A stretch of DNA of 64,000 nt from Methanoculleus marisnigri JR1. Lineage in GTDB: Archaea > Halobacteriota > Methanomicrobia > Methanomicrobiales > Methanoculleaceae. How positions within the stretch are numbered: the stretch's first letter is position 1; every line of letters starts with the position of its first letter. The translations under genes were made by a program, and so were the position numbers. Location: NCBI RefSeq assembly GCF_000015825.1, contig NC_009051.1, positions 2,102,695-2,166,694 of the forward strand, read 5' to 3'. Shown piece by piece: positions 17,915 through 29,119 of this stretch. The notes under the pieces are model-generated. The model did not search any database. It saw only the letters and a list, made by a program, of their open reading frames with translations, and had not been told where the DNA came from.

Positions 17915-19114
17915 TTATGTCTTCCTGATGCCGCCGAGCGCCTCCCGGGCAGCCTCGCGCACCTCTTCCCGCTCGTCTTCGAGCGCCCGGATCAGGATAC
18001 CGGCCGATCCGCGATCCCCGATCTCCCCGAGAGCCCGCGCGGCTCCCGCGCGGACGCGCCGGTCGTCGCCGTGCCGGAGCGCCATCGCGAGCGCGGGGAC
18101 GGCGGGCTTCCCGACAAGGCCGAGAGCGGCGACCGCCCCCCGCCGGAGGAGTTCGCTCTCCGTCCCGAGCGCCTCGATGAGGGGCCGGACGGCGGGCTCG
18201 CCGATATCGCCGAGCGCACCGGAGGCCCGCAGCCGCACCTCCCCGTCCGGGTCGCGGAGCGCTTCGATGAGGGCCGCGATACCGCTCTCCCCTCCGATGC
18301 TCCCGAGCGCGATCGCCGCCCCCCACCTGACGTGCTCGTTCCCGTCAGAGAGGGCGGCGATGACCTCCTCACGGGCCGGCTCGCCGATAGCCCCAATCGC
18401 CAGGGCCGCCCTGCTCCGGACGTAGGTGTCCTCGTCATCGAGTGCGGCCATCAGCGCCGGGACTGCCGAGGGATCGCCGATATCGCCGAGAGCGACCGCG
18501 GCCATCCAGCGGACGTCGACGTTCTCGCTCCTGAGGCTCTCCGTGAGCGGCCCGACGGCCGGGGACCCCAGTCTTCCGAGCGCCTCCGTCGCCTTCCACC
18601 GGACGCCGACCTCCGGGTCCGCGAGGAGGGCGGCGAGCGGTTCGACCGCAGCGGGATCGCCCGCGTCGCCCAGGCACCCGGCCGCCCGGTAACGGGTATC
18701 GGGGTCGCGGCTCGAGAGCCGGCCGATCAGCCGTCTCGTGTCCCGGTCGCACGCGATTTCGCCGGAAGGCTCGCCGATGCGAAAGTGGAGACCGCCGGCA
18801 CGCCTGCCCGCGGCCTCGAAGAGGTAGCCGAGGAGGTATGCGGCGACGACGAAGGCCCCCGCACTCACGAGGATTCCGGCGTTCGGGATGCCGTAGAGGA
18901 AGGAATAGACGGTGACGTGGACCACGGCGAGCAGAATCCCGACGACGATCGCATGCCGCCGATACCAGAACGCGGCGAGGATGAGCACCAGGTGAAAGAG
19001 GTGGGTGTACGCGACCGTGCCGAAGGCGAGGTCCAGGAGAACGGCGAGGGCCGTGATGAGGACGATGACTGCGGGCCTGCTCCATGCCTCTCCCGACAGA
19101 CCTGCAGGACTCAT
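17915..19114 (-). CDS. membrane-anchored HEAT-repeat protein
   Basis: 399 residues. The first 105 residues contain about four hydrophobic helices (AVIVLITALAVLLDL and following). The rest is a regular array of about nine HEAT repeats, each near 31 residues, with motifs such as VRWKATEALGRLG and VRLRASGALGDIG. It probably docks partners at the membrane. The partner is unknown. It lies 57 bases after the PfpI gene and before a second HEAT gene on the same strand. Confidence 0.8.
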   Translation of the reverse strand: MSPAGLSGEAWSRPAVIVLITALAVLLDLAFGTVAYTHLFHLVLILAAFWYRRHAIVVGILLAVVHVTVYSFLYGIPNAGILVSAGAFVVAAYLLGYLFEAAGRRAGGLHFRIGEPSGEIACDRDTRRLIGRLSSRDPDTRYRAAGCLGDAGDPAAVEPLAALLADPEVGVRWKATEALGRLGSPAVGPLTESLRSENVDVRWMAAVALGDIGDPSAVPALMAALDDEDTYVRSRAALAIGAIGEPAREEVIAALSDGNEHVRWGAAIALGSIGGESGIAALIEALRDPDGEVRLRASGALGDIGEPAVRPLIEALGTESELLRRGAVAALGLVGKPAVPALAMALRHGDDRRVRAGAARALGEIGDRGSAGILIRALEDEREEVREAAREALGGIRKT

Positions 19115-19171
19115 CCTGAAGAGGAGGTGCGGGCCGCACCCATAAAGAGTTTATGCGGTGCGGCTCCCGCC

Positions 19172-19726
19172 TCACTGCTGCCCTGCAGCCGCAGCCCGGG
19201 TCTCCTGGCCCGGGGTCTCCTTGAGTTTCGCGAGCGACGCCTCGATGAACGCGGGGATGTCGTCCGGCTGCCTGCTCGAGACGATGTTGCCGTCGACGAC
19301 CACCTCCTGGTCGACGTACTCCGCACCGGCGTTCCTGATATCCTGTGCGACGGACTTCCAGCCGGCAACCTTCCGGCCGCGGAGCACCTGCGCGGTGATC
19401 ATGAGCTGGGGCGCGTGGCATATGGAGAGAACCGGTTTGCCGCTCTCGACGAAGCGGCGCACGAACTCGACGGGCGCATCGTGAGCCCGGAGTTTGTCGG
19501 GCGAGTAGCCGCCCGGTATGAAGAGCCCGTCGAAGTCGTCCGGCGAGACATCCGACGCGGCCCGGTCGATCGTGACCGGTGTCCGGTCGGCCTTCCCGTG
19601 CACGGTCTCCCCCGCGGAGAGGCCGACGTGGATGAGATCGTGGCCGGCCTCCCGGAACGACGCAGCGGGCTTTGTGTACTCGACATCCTCGAACATATCC
19701 GTGATCAGGACTGCTATTCTGCTCAT
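19172..19726 (-). CDS. DJ-1/PfpI family protein
   Basis: 184 residues. The nucleophile elbow SICHAP (Cys103, His104) and Glu13 in DMFEDVEY are the three conserved active-site residues of the PfpI group. IPGGYSPDKLR is also typical. Members have been described as intracellular proteases or as deglycases and glyoxalases acting on glycated protein; sequence alone does not decide. The Gln/Ala-rich end (RAAAAGQQ) is an unstructured tail. Probably cytosolic. Confidence 0.88.
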   Translation of the reverse strand: MSRIAVLITDMFEDVEYTKPAASFREAGHDLIHVGLSAGETVHGKADRTPVTIDRAASDVSPDDFDGLFIPGGYSPDKLRAHDAPVEFVRRFVESGKPVLSICHAPQLMITAQVLRGRKVAGWKSVAQDIRNAGAEYVDQEVVVDGNIVSSRQPDDIPAFIEASLAKLKETPGQETRAAAAGQQ

Positions 19727-19868
19727 TCTCGTTCCTCCCCGGACCGGTCGCCCGACCCGGCACCGGATCGGTTCGGCCGAAGGATATAATCCTGCCGGAG
19801 GTCCGGCAGATCCGGGGACGAACCGGCCGCTGCTGCGCCGGTTTCGCGGCAGGACGAGCGATCTCTAT

Positions 19869-19880
19869 ACCTTTTTATAG
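19869..19880 (+). promoter_or_regulatory. TATA box of the P-type ATPase gene
   Basis: CCTTTTTATAGC lies 23-34 bases before the ATG at 19903, so the message is probably leaderless. Confidence 0.5.
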
Positions 19881-19902
19881 CCGGGCGCAGAACCGGGAAC
19901 AT

Positions 19903-22614
<2,712 letters not shown>

Positions 22615-22828
22615 ACCGGGCGAACGCCCTCACCCTTCCCTGGTTTTACGCGCCGGATCTTCCCGCATCCATCCTCCCGGCAACGGTGCTGACCGGCATG
22701 GTTATGGGAGGAACGCGCATACCTGAATCCTGCAGTTCATTCTTTTCGGAGAGTTCCATGGCATATCGTCAATCTCTCGCGGCATACCTCGCAGTCCGCG
22801 GCCCCAACCCTCACCGGGGTGGGAACGC

Positions 22829-24109
22829 GTGATCGGCCCGGAACTGATCGCCATCGCGGTCTTCCTCTTCACCTACGCGCTCATCATCGACGAGCGGATC
22901 CACCGTGCGGTGGCGGCGATGTTCGGCGCTTCCGTCATCGTCTTCCTCCACATCGTCCCGTGGGAGAAGATCCCGGAGTACATCGACCTCGGCACCATCT
23001 TCCTCCTGATGGGGATGATGATCATCGTCAACACCGCCCGCGGCAGCGGCCTCTTCGAGTTCATCGCCATCAAGACGGCGAAACTCGCGAACGGGAGCCC
23101 CATGCGGGTGCTGCTCCTCTTCTCGCTCGTGACGGCCGTGACGAGCGCGTTCCTCGACAACGTCACCACCGTCCTCCTCCTCACCCCGATGCTCCTCTAC
23201 ATCGCAAGCGTGATGCGGATAACCCCCCTGCCCTTCCTCATCGCCGAGATATTCTCCTCCAACATCGGCGGGGCGGCGACGCTCATCGGCGATCCCCCGA
23301 ACATCATGATCGGGTCGGCCGCCGGCCTGACGTTCAACGAGTTCATCGTCAACCTCGGCCCGATCATGGTCGTCGACCTCGCCGTCGTCATGGGGATGCT
23401 CGTCCTCATCTACCGAAAAGACCTCCACGTCTCGCCCGACGAGCAGGCGGGGATCGAGAAGACGTTTGCGGACTTAAACGAGCGGGAGGCGATCCGCGAC
23501 ATGCCGCTCTTCAAAAAATCGGTCGCCGTCATCGCGCTCGTCATCGGGATGTTCTTCGTCCACGACCTCCTCGGGCTGGAACCCGCTCTCGTCGCCCTGA
23601 TCGGCGCATCGATCCTCCTCTTCTGGAGCAGGCAGAATCCGGAGGAGATCTTTGAGAAGATCGAGTGGCCGGCGCTCTTCTTCTTCGGCGGGCTCTTCGT
23701 CGTCGTCGGCGCCCTCGTCGAGACGGGGACAATCGCGGCCGTCGCCGGGTTCGTCGTGAACAACGTTCACTCGGAGGGCGAGGCCATGATGATCATCGCC
23801 TGGTTCGCGGCGATCGCCTCGGCCATCGTGGACAACATCCCGCTCACCGCCACCCTGATCCCCCTGATCCAGGATCTGGGCGTCTCGATGGACACCTACC
23901 CGCTCTGGTGGGCGCTCTCGCTCGGCGCGTGTCTCGGCGGGAACGGCACGGCTATCGGGGCGTCGGCGAACGTCGTCGTCATCGGGATCGCGGCACGGAA
24001 CAACCTCTCCATCTCGTTTCTGGAGTTCCTGAAGGTGGGAATGCTCGTGCTCTTCGTCACGGTCGGGATCGGGACGGCGCTCCTCTACCTCAACTTCGTC
24101 GTCCTGTAG
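22829..24109 (+). CDS. ArsB/SLC13-type permease
   Basis: 426 residues from a GTG start with ten or more membrane helices. The two halves carry the repeated re-entrant motifs of the ion transporter superfamily: SAFLDNVTTVLLLTP with SNIGGAATLIGDPPNIM in the first, and VDNIPLTATLIP with GNGTAIGASANVVV in the second. Relatives include ArsB, the P protein and NhaD-like Na+/H+ exchangers. Arsenite is possible, but no arsenic genes are nearby, so an anion or Na+/H+ role is equally open. The preceding 214 bases show no gene. Confidence 0.85.
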   Translation: MIGPELIAIAVFLFTYALIIDERIHRAVAAMFGASVIVFLHIVPWEKIPEYIDLGTIFLLMGMMIIVNTARGSGLFEFIAIKTAKLANGSPMRVLLLFSLVTAVTSAFLDNVTTVLLLTPMLLYIASVMRITPLPFLIAEIFSSNIGGAATLIGDPPNIMIGSAAGLTFNEFIVNLGPIMVVDLAVVMGMLVLIYRKDLHVSPDEQAGIEKTFADLNEREAIRDMPLFKKSVAVIALVIGMFFVHDLLGLEPALVALIGASILLFWSRQNPEEIFEKIEWPALFFFGGLFVVVGALVETGTIAAVAGFVVNNVHSEGEAMMIIAWFAAIASAIVDNIPLTATLIPLIQDLGVSMDTYPLWWALSLGACLGGNGTAIGASANVVVIGIAARNNLSISFLEFLKVGMLVLFVTVGIGTALLYLNFVVL

Positions 24110-24116
24110 GCCGGTG

Positions 24117-24371
24117 CTACCGGGCGGCCTCGATCTCCCGGAGCCGGCCGACCACCCACTTATACGCGGTCGCGGCCGCCTCCCTGACCGAGGCGCTCGG
24201 GTCCTCGCTCTTCACCCTCTCAAGCGGCTCCTTCGCCCTCGGGTCGGCGAGAGTCCCGAGCGAGAGGGCTGCCTGCGACCGGACGAACTCGTCCGGGTCG
24301 GCGAGCGCCCGGATCAACCCGTCGACGTCCCGGGCATCCCGCATGGTATCGACCTCATCGATTGTCGGCAT
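24117..24371 (-). CDS. small HEAT-repeat protein (84 residues)
   Basis: MPTIDEVDTMRDARDVDGLI is followed by two HEAT repeats (DEFVRSQAALSLGTLADPRA, then SASVREAAATAYKWVVGRL). It closely parallels the neighbour at 24434-24706 in length and layout (both begin with an ID..TMR-R-DVDGL block), so the two arose by tandem duplication. Binding role only. It converges with the permease gene. Confidence 0.75.
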   Translation of the reverse strand: MPTIDEVDTMRDARDVDGLIRALADPDEFVRSQAALSLGTLADPRAKEPLERVKSEDPSASVREAAATAYKWVVGRLREIEAAR

Positions 24372-24433
24372 AGCAGTCTCCTGGTCGTTTCGCGTAGACG
24401 TCCCGGGAATATATATGCCTTACCGGGTGCAGG

Positions 24434-24706
24434 CTACGATTCGCGGGACCTCCCCTCCGCCGACTTCCTGTCCGCGAGCCTCCCCACCACCCGGGCGTGC
24501 GCGAACGACGCGGCCCGCCGGACGCCCGCATCGGAGTCCGAGAACTTCAATCGCTCGAGCGGCTCGAGCGCCCGTTCGTCGCCGACGGAGCCGAGGGCAT
24601 CGACGGCGGTCAGCCGCACGATCTCTTCGGGCTCGAAAAGTGCTGTAACCAGGCCGTCGATGTCCCGGCGCCTTCGCATGGTGTCGATATCAATTCTTCG
24701 TGTCAT
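24434..24706 (-). CDS. small HEAT-repeat protein, tandem paralogue
   Basis: 90 residues from the ATG at 24706 (MTRRIDIDTMRRRRDIDGLV). Two HEAT repeats with EIVRLTAVDALGSVGDERA are followed by a charged tail. It is a paralogue of the next gene on this strand. The frame continues 10 codons upstream to another ATG, but a GGAAG purine stretch just before 24706 favours the shorter form. Confidence 0.72.
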   Translation of the reverse strand: MTRRIDIDTMRRRRDIDGLVTALFEPEEIVRLTAVDALGSVGDERALEPLERLKFSDSDAGVRRAASFAHARVVGRLADRKSAEGRSRES

Positions 24707-24863
24707 GTGGCTTCCCCGTTCGGCCGATAAGTGCATCTATGCGTTTTTGGGGATATGAACGTTCCTGCAACGGCCGGGTTTGCGTGAGCGATAGCGGCGG
24801 GATGAGGATACAGCGTTACACGGGTTTTCGGCGAACGGAGGTCGGGGGCTCCCGCCGCAGAAG

Positions 24864-24869
24864 AAAAAA
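24864..24869 (-). terminator. T-run terminator of glnA
   Basis: Six T on the minus strand, 4 bases after the glnA stop codon, as expected for a simple archaeal terminator. Confidence 0.4.
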
Positions 24870-24873
24870 GAGG

Positions 24874-26202
24874 TCAGTAGGTCGCCAGGTACCGGTCGAT
24901 CTCCCAGGGGTGGACCGTCGTCCGGTAGGCGTCCCACTCGGCTTCGGCAACGTTCGTGAGCGCCTCGACGACGTGGGGGCCGAGCGCCTTGCAGATGAGG
25001 TCGTCGGCGAGCAGGGCGGAGTGAGCCTCGTGGAGGTCTCCGGGAAGCGTCTCGATCCCGTTGTGGCCCCGCTCGGTGGACGTCATGTGGAAGATATTCT
25101 TGTGAACATCTTCCGGGGGCTCGATTTCGCTCCGGACGCCGTCCATCCCGGCCGCGAGCATCGCCGTGAAGGCGAGGTAGGGGTTGCAGGTCGGGTCGGG
25201 GCTGCGGAACTCGACCCGGGTGCTGTTGCCGCGGGGCGCCGGGACCCGCACCAGCGCCGACCGGTTGCTCGCGCTCCAGCTGATGTAGCAGGGCGCCTCG
25301 TAGCCCGGGACGAGCCGTTTATAGGAGTTGATCGTCGGGTTCGCGACCCGGGTGATGGCCGGCGCGTGTTTGAGCAGCCCGCCGATGAAGTGCATGCAGG
25401 TCTCTGAGAGCTGGAGGGGGGCATCCGGGTCGTAGAAGGCGTTCTTCCCGTCTTTCGCGAGCGAACAGTTGGTGTGCATCCCGCTCCCGTTGATGCCGTG
25501 GATCGGCTTCGCCATGAAGGACGCGTGCAGGCCGCGCATCAGCGCCATCGTCTTGACCGCGAACTTGAACGTGATGACGTTGTCGGCCGTATGCAGCGCG
25601 TCGCTGTACTTGAAGTCGATCTCGTGCTGGCTCTCGGCGACTTCGTGGTGCGACGCCTCGATATCGAATCCCATATCGGTGAGCGCAAGAATCGCCTCGC
25701 GCCGGAGGTCTTCCGCGAGATCGGTCGGCGCGAGGTCGAAGTAGCCCCCGACGTCCTGGAACTGCGTGGTCGGCCGGCCGTCGAGCATCTTGAAGAGGAA
25801 GAACTCAAGCTCCGGGCCGGTGTTGAAGACGTAGCCGTCCTTCGCCGCGTCCTCCATCGCCCGCCGGAGCACGGAGCGCGGGTCGCCCTCGAACGGCGTG
25901 CCGTCCGGTTTGCAGACGTCGCAGATGAACCGGGCGACGCTCTTCTCCCGGGGCCGCCAGGGCAGGAGGGTGTAGGTCGAGAGGTCGGGTTTGAGCACCA
26001 TATCGGACTCCTCGATCCGGACGAACCCCTCGATCGACGACCCGTCGAACCCGATGCCGTCGGTAAGTGCCTTCCCGACCTGCTTCGCCGGAATGGAGAC
26101 GTTCTTGGGCATGCCCAGGAGATCGGTGAACTGCAGCCGGAGGAACCGGACATTGTCCTGTTCGATGCGCTCGAGCATCGTTGAGATGTTGTCGGCACTC
26201 AT
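24874..26202 (-). CDS. glnA: glutamine synthetase, type I
   Basis: 442 residues. Makes glutamine from glutamate, ammonia and ATP in the cytoplasm. Visible signatures: FTDLLGMPKNVSIP, DGSSIEGFVRIEESDM, the metal and ammonia site ELEFFLFK, NGSGMHTNCSL and the ATP-site KRLVPGYEAPCYISWSASNR. Near residue 380, where adenylylated enzymes carry a NLYxLPPEE-type Tyr motif, the sequence is DVHKNIFHMTST, so control by adenylylation is unlikely and the short I-alpha type fits. Two overlapping GGAA-N6-TTCC sites just before the start suggest control by NrpR. Confidence 0.95.
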   Translation of the reverse strand: MSADNISTMLERIEQDNVRFLRLQFTDLLGMPKNVSIPAKQVGKALTDGIGFDGSSIEGFVRIEESDMVLKPDLSTYTLLPWRPREKSVARFICDVCKPDGTPFEGDPRSVLRRAMEDAAKDGYVFNTGPELEFFLFKMLDGRPTTQFQDVGGYFDLAPTDLAEDLRREAILALTDMGFDIEASHHEVAESQHEIDFKYSDALHTADNVITFKFAVKTMALMRGLHASFMAKPIHGINGSGMHTNCSLAKDGKNAFYDPDAPLQLSETCMHFIGGLLKHAPAITRVANPTINSYKRLVPGYEAPCYISWSASNRSALVRVPAPRGNSTRVEFRSPDPTCNPYLAFTAMLAAGMDGVRSEIEPPEDVHKNIFHMTSTERGHNGIETLPGDLHEAHSALLADDLICKALGPHVVEALTNVAEAEWDAYRTTVHPWEIDRYLATY

Positions 26203-26204
26203 AT

Positions 26205-26222
26205 GGAAGGAAACTTCCTTCC
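26205..26222. promoter_or_regulatory. two overlapping NrpR-type operators
   Basis: GGAAGGAAACTTCCTTCC contains GGAA-N6-TTCC twice in overlap (26205-26218 and 26209-26222). This is the operator form known for NrpR, the methanogen nitrogen repressor. The block lies directly between the TATA box and the glnA ATG, over the expected start of transcription, and upstream of the divergent glutamate-synthase genes. Confidence 0.8.
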
Positions 26223-26223
26223 A

Positions 26224-26236
26224 ATATTATATATAG
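26224..26236. promoter_or_regulatory. shared TATA region of glnA and gltB1
   Basis: A-T stretch ATATTATATATAG readable as a TATA box on both strands. For glnA it gives a leaderless or near-leaderless transcript overlapping the operators. For the + strand genes it predicts a leader of about 50 bases. Confidence 0.6.
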
Positions 26237-26310
26237 TTGACGGATATACACCTATCAGAGCGTTCCCCGACCACCCGGAGGTGGAGGGGGGCGGGTCGAC
26301 CGTGATGGTT

Positions 26311-27351
26311 ATGTGCGGCATAATTGGCGTAATGGACAGATCTCGCCGGACGATGGACGGTTCCGGCATCCGACAGGCCCTCTCCATGATGAACGAGCGC
26401 GGCAGCGGCGAGGGTGCGGGGTACGCAGCCTACGGCATCTACCCCGACTACCGGGACTGCTACGCCCTCCACGTCTTCTTCGACAACCCTCGCGAGAACA
26501 AGCCGCTCCTCGACTCGACGCTCGCGCAGTGGGGAACGGTCGAGCACGACGAGGCGATCCCCACCTGCGACCGGCCGGGCCTCCGGGCGGTTCACACCCC
26601 CTGGCGCTACTTCTTCAAGCCCGACGCATCCCCTGCGGCACCGGAGGACGAGATCGTCAGCGCCCTCGTGATGCAGGTCAACGCCGCCCGCCGCGGCGCG
26701 CTCATCTTCTCCTCCGGCAAGGACCTCGGGGTCTTCAAGGCCGGCGGGTGGCCCGAGGACGTCGCGGACTTCTACCGGATCGAGGACTACGAGGGTTACA
26801 CCTGGCTCGCGCACAACCGCTACCCGACGAACACCCCCGGGTGGTGGGGCGGGGCGCACCCGTTCAACCTCCTCGGCTGGAGCGTCGTGCACAACGGCGA
26901 GATCACCTCCTACGGGACGAACCGGCGCTACATCGAGAGTTTCGGCTACACCTGCACGATGTATACCGACACCGAGGTCGTCGCCTACTTAGTCGACCTC
27001 CTGGTGCGGCGGCACGGCCTTGACGTCGATATCGCGGTTCGGGCGCTCGCCCCGCCCTTCTGGGAGGAGATCGACCGGATGCCCGCGGCCGAGCGGGAGT
27101 GGAACGGAGCCCTCCGGCTCGCCTACGCATCCGCGATGATGAACGGGCCGTTCGCCATCGTGGCCGCGAACCCCGATATGATGGTCGGGTTCACCGACCG
27201 GACCAAACTCCGGCCGATGGTCGTCGGCGAATGCGACGACCGGCTCTACATCTCGAGCGAAGAGGCTGCAATCCGGGCGATGGAGCCGCGGGTCGAGTCG
27301 ATCCGGATGCCGGCCGCGGGCGAGCCGGTGATCGGGAGGGTTGTCTCATGA
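26311..27351 (+). CDS. glutamate synthase, glutaminase subunit (GltB1-type)
   Basis: 346 residues, starting MCGIIGVMDRS so that Cys2 becomes the N-terminal nucleophile of a class II glutamine amidotransferase. Later motifs are NRYPTN, WSVVHNGEITSYGTN and YTDTEVVAYLVDLL. It releases ammonia from glutamine for the FMN subunit encoded next. The frame is open from 26203, but only the ATG at 26311 places Cys2 correctly. Its stop overlaps the next start (ATGA), so the two are translationally coupled. The third, GXGXG-type subunit of split archaeal glutamate synthase is not in the window. Confidence 0.88.
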   Translation: MCGIIGVMDRSRRTMDGSGIRQALSMMNERGSGEGAGYAAYGIYPDYRDCYALHVFFDNPRENKPLLDSTLAQWGTVEHDEAIPTCDRPGLRAVHTPWRYFFKPDASPAAPEDEIVSALVMQVNAARRGALIFSSGKDLGVFKAGGWPEDVADFYRIEDYEGYTWLAHNRYPTNTPGWWGGAHPFNLLGWSVVHNGEITSYGTNRRYIESFGYTCTMYTDTEVVAYLVDLLVRRHGLDVDIAVRALAPPFWEEIDRMPAAEREWNGALRLAYASAMMNGPFAIVAANPDMMVGFTDRTKLRPMVVGECDDRLYISSEEAAIRAMEPRVESIRMPAAGEPVIGRVVS

Positions 27352-28856
27352 TCGGGAGCCTCCCTCCCCGCTACCGGATCAGTATCGACCCCGTCCGGTG
27401 CATGGAGTGCGGGCGGTGCATCGAGAACTGCTCTTACGGCGTCTTCTCCCGGGACGGCGACCGGATCCAGGTCAACTCCCGGAACTGCACCGCCTGCCAC
27501 CGCTGCGTCGCCTGCTGCCCCCGGGACGCGATCGGCATCGAGGAACACCCCTGCGACTACCGGAGCCACCCGCTCTGGACGAGGGAGGCCCGGGAGGCGA
27601 TCTACAACCAGGCCCGGACGGGCAAGATCATCCTCGCGGGGATGGGCAACGCCCTCGACTATCCGGTCATCTTCGACCGCCTGGTGCTGGACGCCTGCCA
27701 GGTCACGAACCCGAGCCTCGACCCGCTCCGCGAGCCGATCGAACTGACGACCCACCTCGGGAAGAGGCCGGCGCGGCTCGATCTCCGGCGGCGGGAGGGC
27801 GGCGACGTCGAACTCAGGACCCGCCTCACCCCGAACCTCCGGATCGAGACGCCGGTGATGATCGGGCACATGAGTTACGGGGCGATCAGCCTCAACGCCC
27901 AGCTGGCCATGGCCCGGGCGGCAAAAGAGACCGGGACCTATATGGGCACCGGGGAAGGCGGGCTGCACGCCGCCCTCCACCCCTACCAGGACCGGATGAT
28001 CGTTCAGGTCGCGTCCGGGCGGTTCGGGGTGAACATCGACTACCTGGAGCGCGGCGCCGCTATCGAGATCAAGATCGGCCAGGGGGCGAAGCCGGGCATC
28101 GGCGGCCACCTCCCGGGGGAGAAGGTCTGCGCGGATATCTCCAGGACGAGGATGATCCCGGAAGGCAGCGACGCGATCAGCCCCGCGCCGCACCACGACA
28201 TCTACAGCATCGAGGATCTCGCCCAGCTCGTCCGCGGCCTCAAGGAGGCGACGGAATGGAAGAAACCGGTCTTTGTGAAGATCGCCGCCGTTCACAACGT
28301 CGCCGCCGTCGCCGCGGGCATCGCCCGCTCGCCGGCCGATGCGGTCGTCGTCGACGGGTTCCGCGGCGGAACCGGCGCGGCGCCGACGGTCTTTCGCGAC
28401 CACGTAGGGATCCCGATCGAGGCGGCGGTCGCGAGCGTGGACAAAAAACTCCGCGAACAGGGGATCAGAAACGAGATATCCGTCATCGCGAGCGGCGGTA
28501 TCCGGGGAAGCGCCGACGTCGCGAAGGCGATCGCCCTCGGGGCGGACGCGGTCTACATCGGCACCGCGGCGCTCGCGGCGATGGGCTGCCGGGTCTGCGG
28601 GAACTGCTACCGCGGCCTCTGCCCCTGGGGGATCGCCACCCAGCGGCCCGATCTCGTGGCGCGCTTGAACCCCGACGAGGCGTCGGAACAGGTGGCGAAC
28701 CTGATCCGGGCGTGGACGCTCGAACTCGCCGAACTCCTGGGTGCGGCCGGGATCAACAGCATCGAGAGCCTGCGGGGCAACCGCGACCGGCTCCGGGGCT
28801 ACATGCTCGACGAGAGCCTGATGGAGGTCCTCGACGTCAGAGCGGTGGGGGCGTGA
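27348..28856 (+). CDS. glutamate synthase, FMN subunit with N-terminal ferredoxin domain
   Basis: 502 residues. Residues 10-70 hold two 4Fe-4S motifs (CMECGRCIENC, CTACHRCVACC). The rest is the FMN-binding synthase barrel (MIGHMSYGAISLNAQLAMA, GTGEGG, IEIKIGQGAKPGIGGHLPG, FRGGTGAAP) with a C-terminal Cys set (CRVCGNCYRGLCPWG) for the 3Fe-4S cluster. It reduces 2-oxoglutarate plus ammonia to glutamate; the extra ferredoxin domain suggests electrons come from ferredoxin. Together with glnA it forms the ammonia-assimilation block. Confidence 0.9.
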   Translation: MIGSLPPRYRISIDPVRCMECGRCIENCSYGVFSRDGDRIQVNSRNCTACHRCVACCPRDAIGIEEHPCDYRSHPLWTREAREAIYNQARTGKIILAGMGNALDYPVIFDRLVLDACQVTNPSLDPLREPIELTTHLGKRPARLDLRRREGGDVELRTRLTPNLRIETPVMIGHMSYGAISLNAQLAMARAAKETGTYMGTGEGGLHAALHPYQDRMIVQVASGRFGVNIDYLERGAAIEIKIGQGAKPGIGGHLPGEKVCADISRTRMIPEGSDAISPAPHHDIYSIEDLAQLVRGLKEATEWKKPVFVKIAAVHNVAAVAAGIARSPADAVVVDGFRGGTGAAPTVFRDHVGIPIEAAVASVDKKLREQGIRNEISVIASGGIRGSADVAKAIALGADAVYIGTAALAAMGCRVCGNCYRGLCPWGIATQRPDLVARLNPDEASEQVANLIRAWTLELAELLGAAGINSIESLRGNRDRLRGYMLDESLMEVLDVRAVGA

Positions 28857-28889
28857 ATTGGCCTGTTCGGACAACGGTAGATTCCGGGT

Positions 28890-29052
28890 GAAGCCGCGAA
28901 GGAAGTCGCCTGCACACGTATGCCGAACTTCGCGTCCTTCGCGGCTTCGCGCGAGCTAACAGGTTATAAGCGATGATACGGCCTCACGCGAAGAGCGCGA
29001 AGCCGCGAAAGGGAGTTACAAGTAACTATACCGAACTTTGCGCCTTCGCGTG
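28890..29052. repeat. CTTCGCG-type palindromic intergenic elements
   Basis: Two units lie in the convergent gap. In the first, GAAGCCGCGAAGGA (28890-28903) pairs perfectly with 28935-28948. In the second, CACGCGAAG (28985-28993) pairs with CTTCGCGTG (29044-29052). A third, related element lies at 63175-63226. They may be RNA-level stem-loops or REP-like DNA elements. Confidence 0.65.
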
Positions 29053-29119
29053 CGATATCGGTTGTTGATAGTGATTCACGGCTTCGGGTGAGGGAATTGG
29101 TGAGGATAACGGCACGCCC

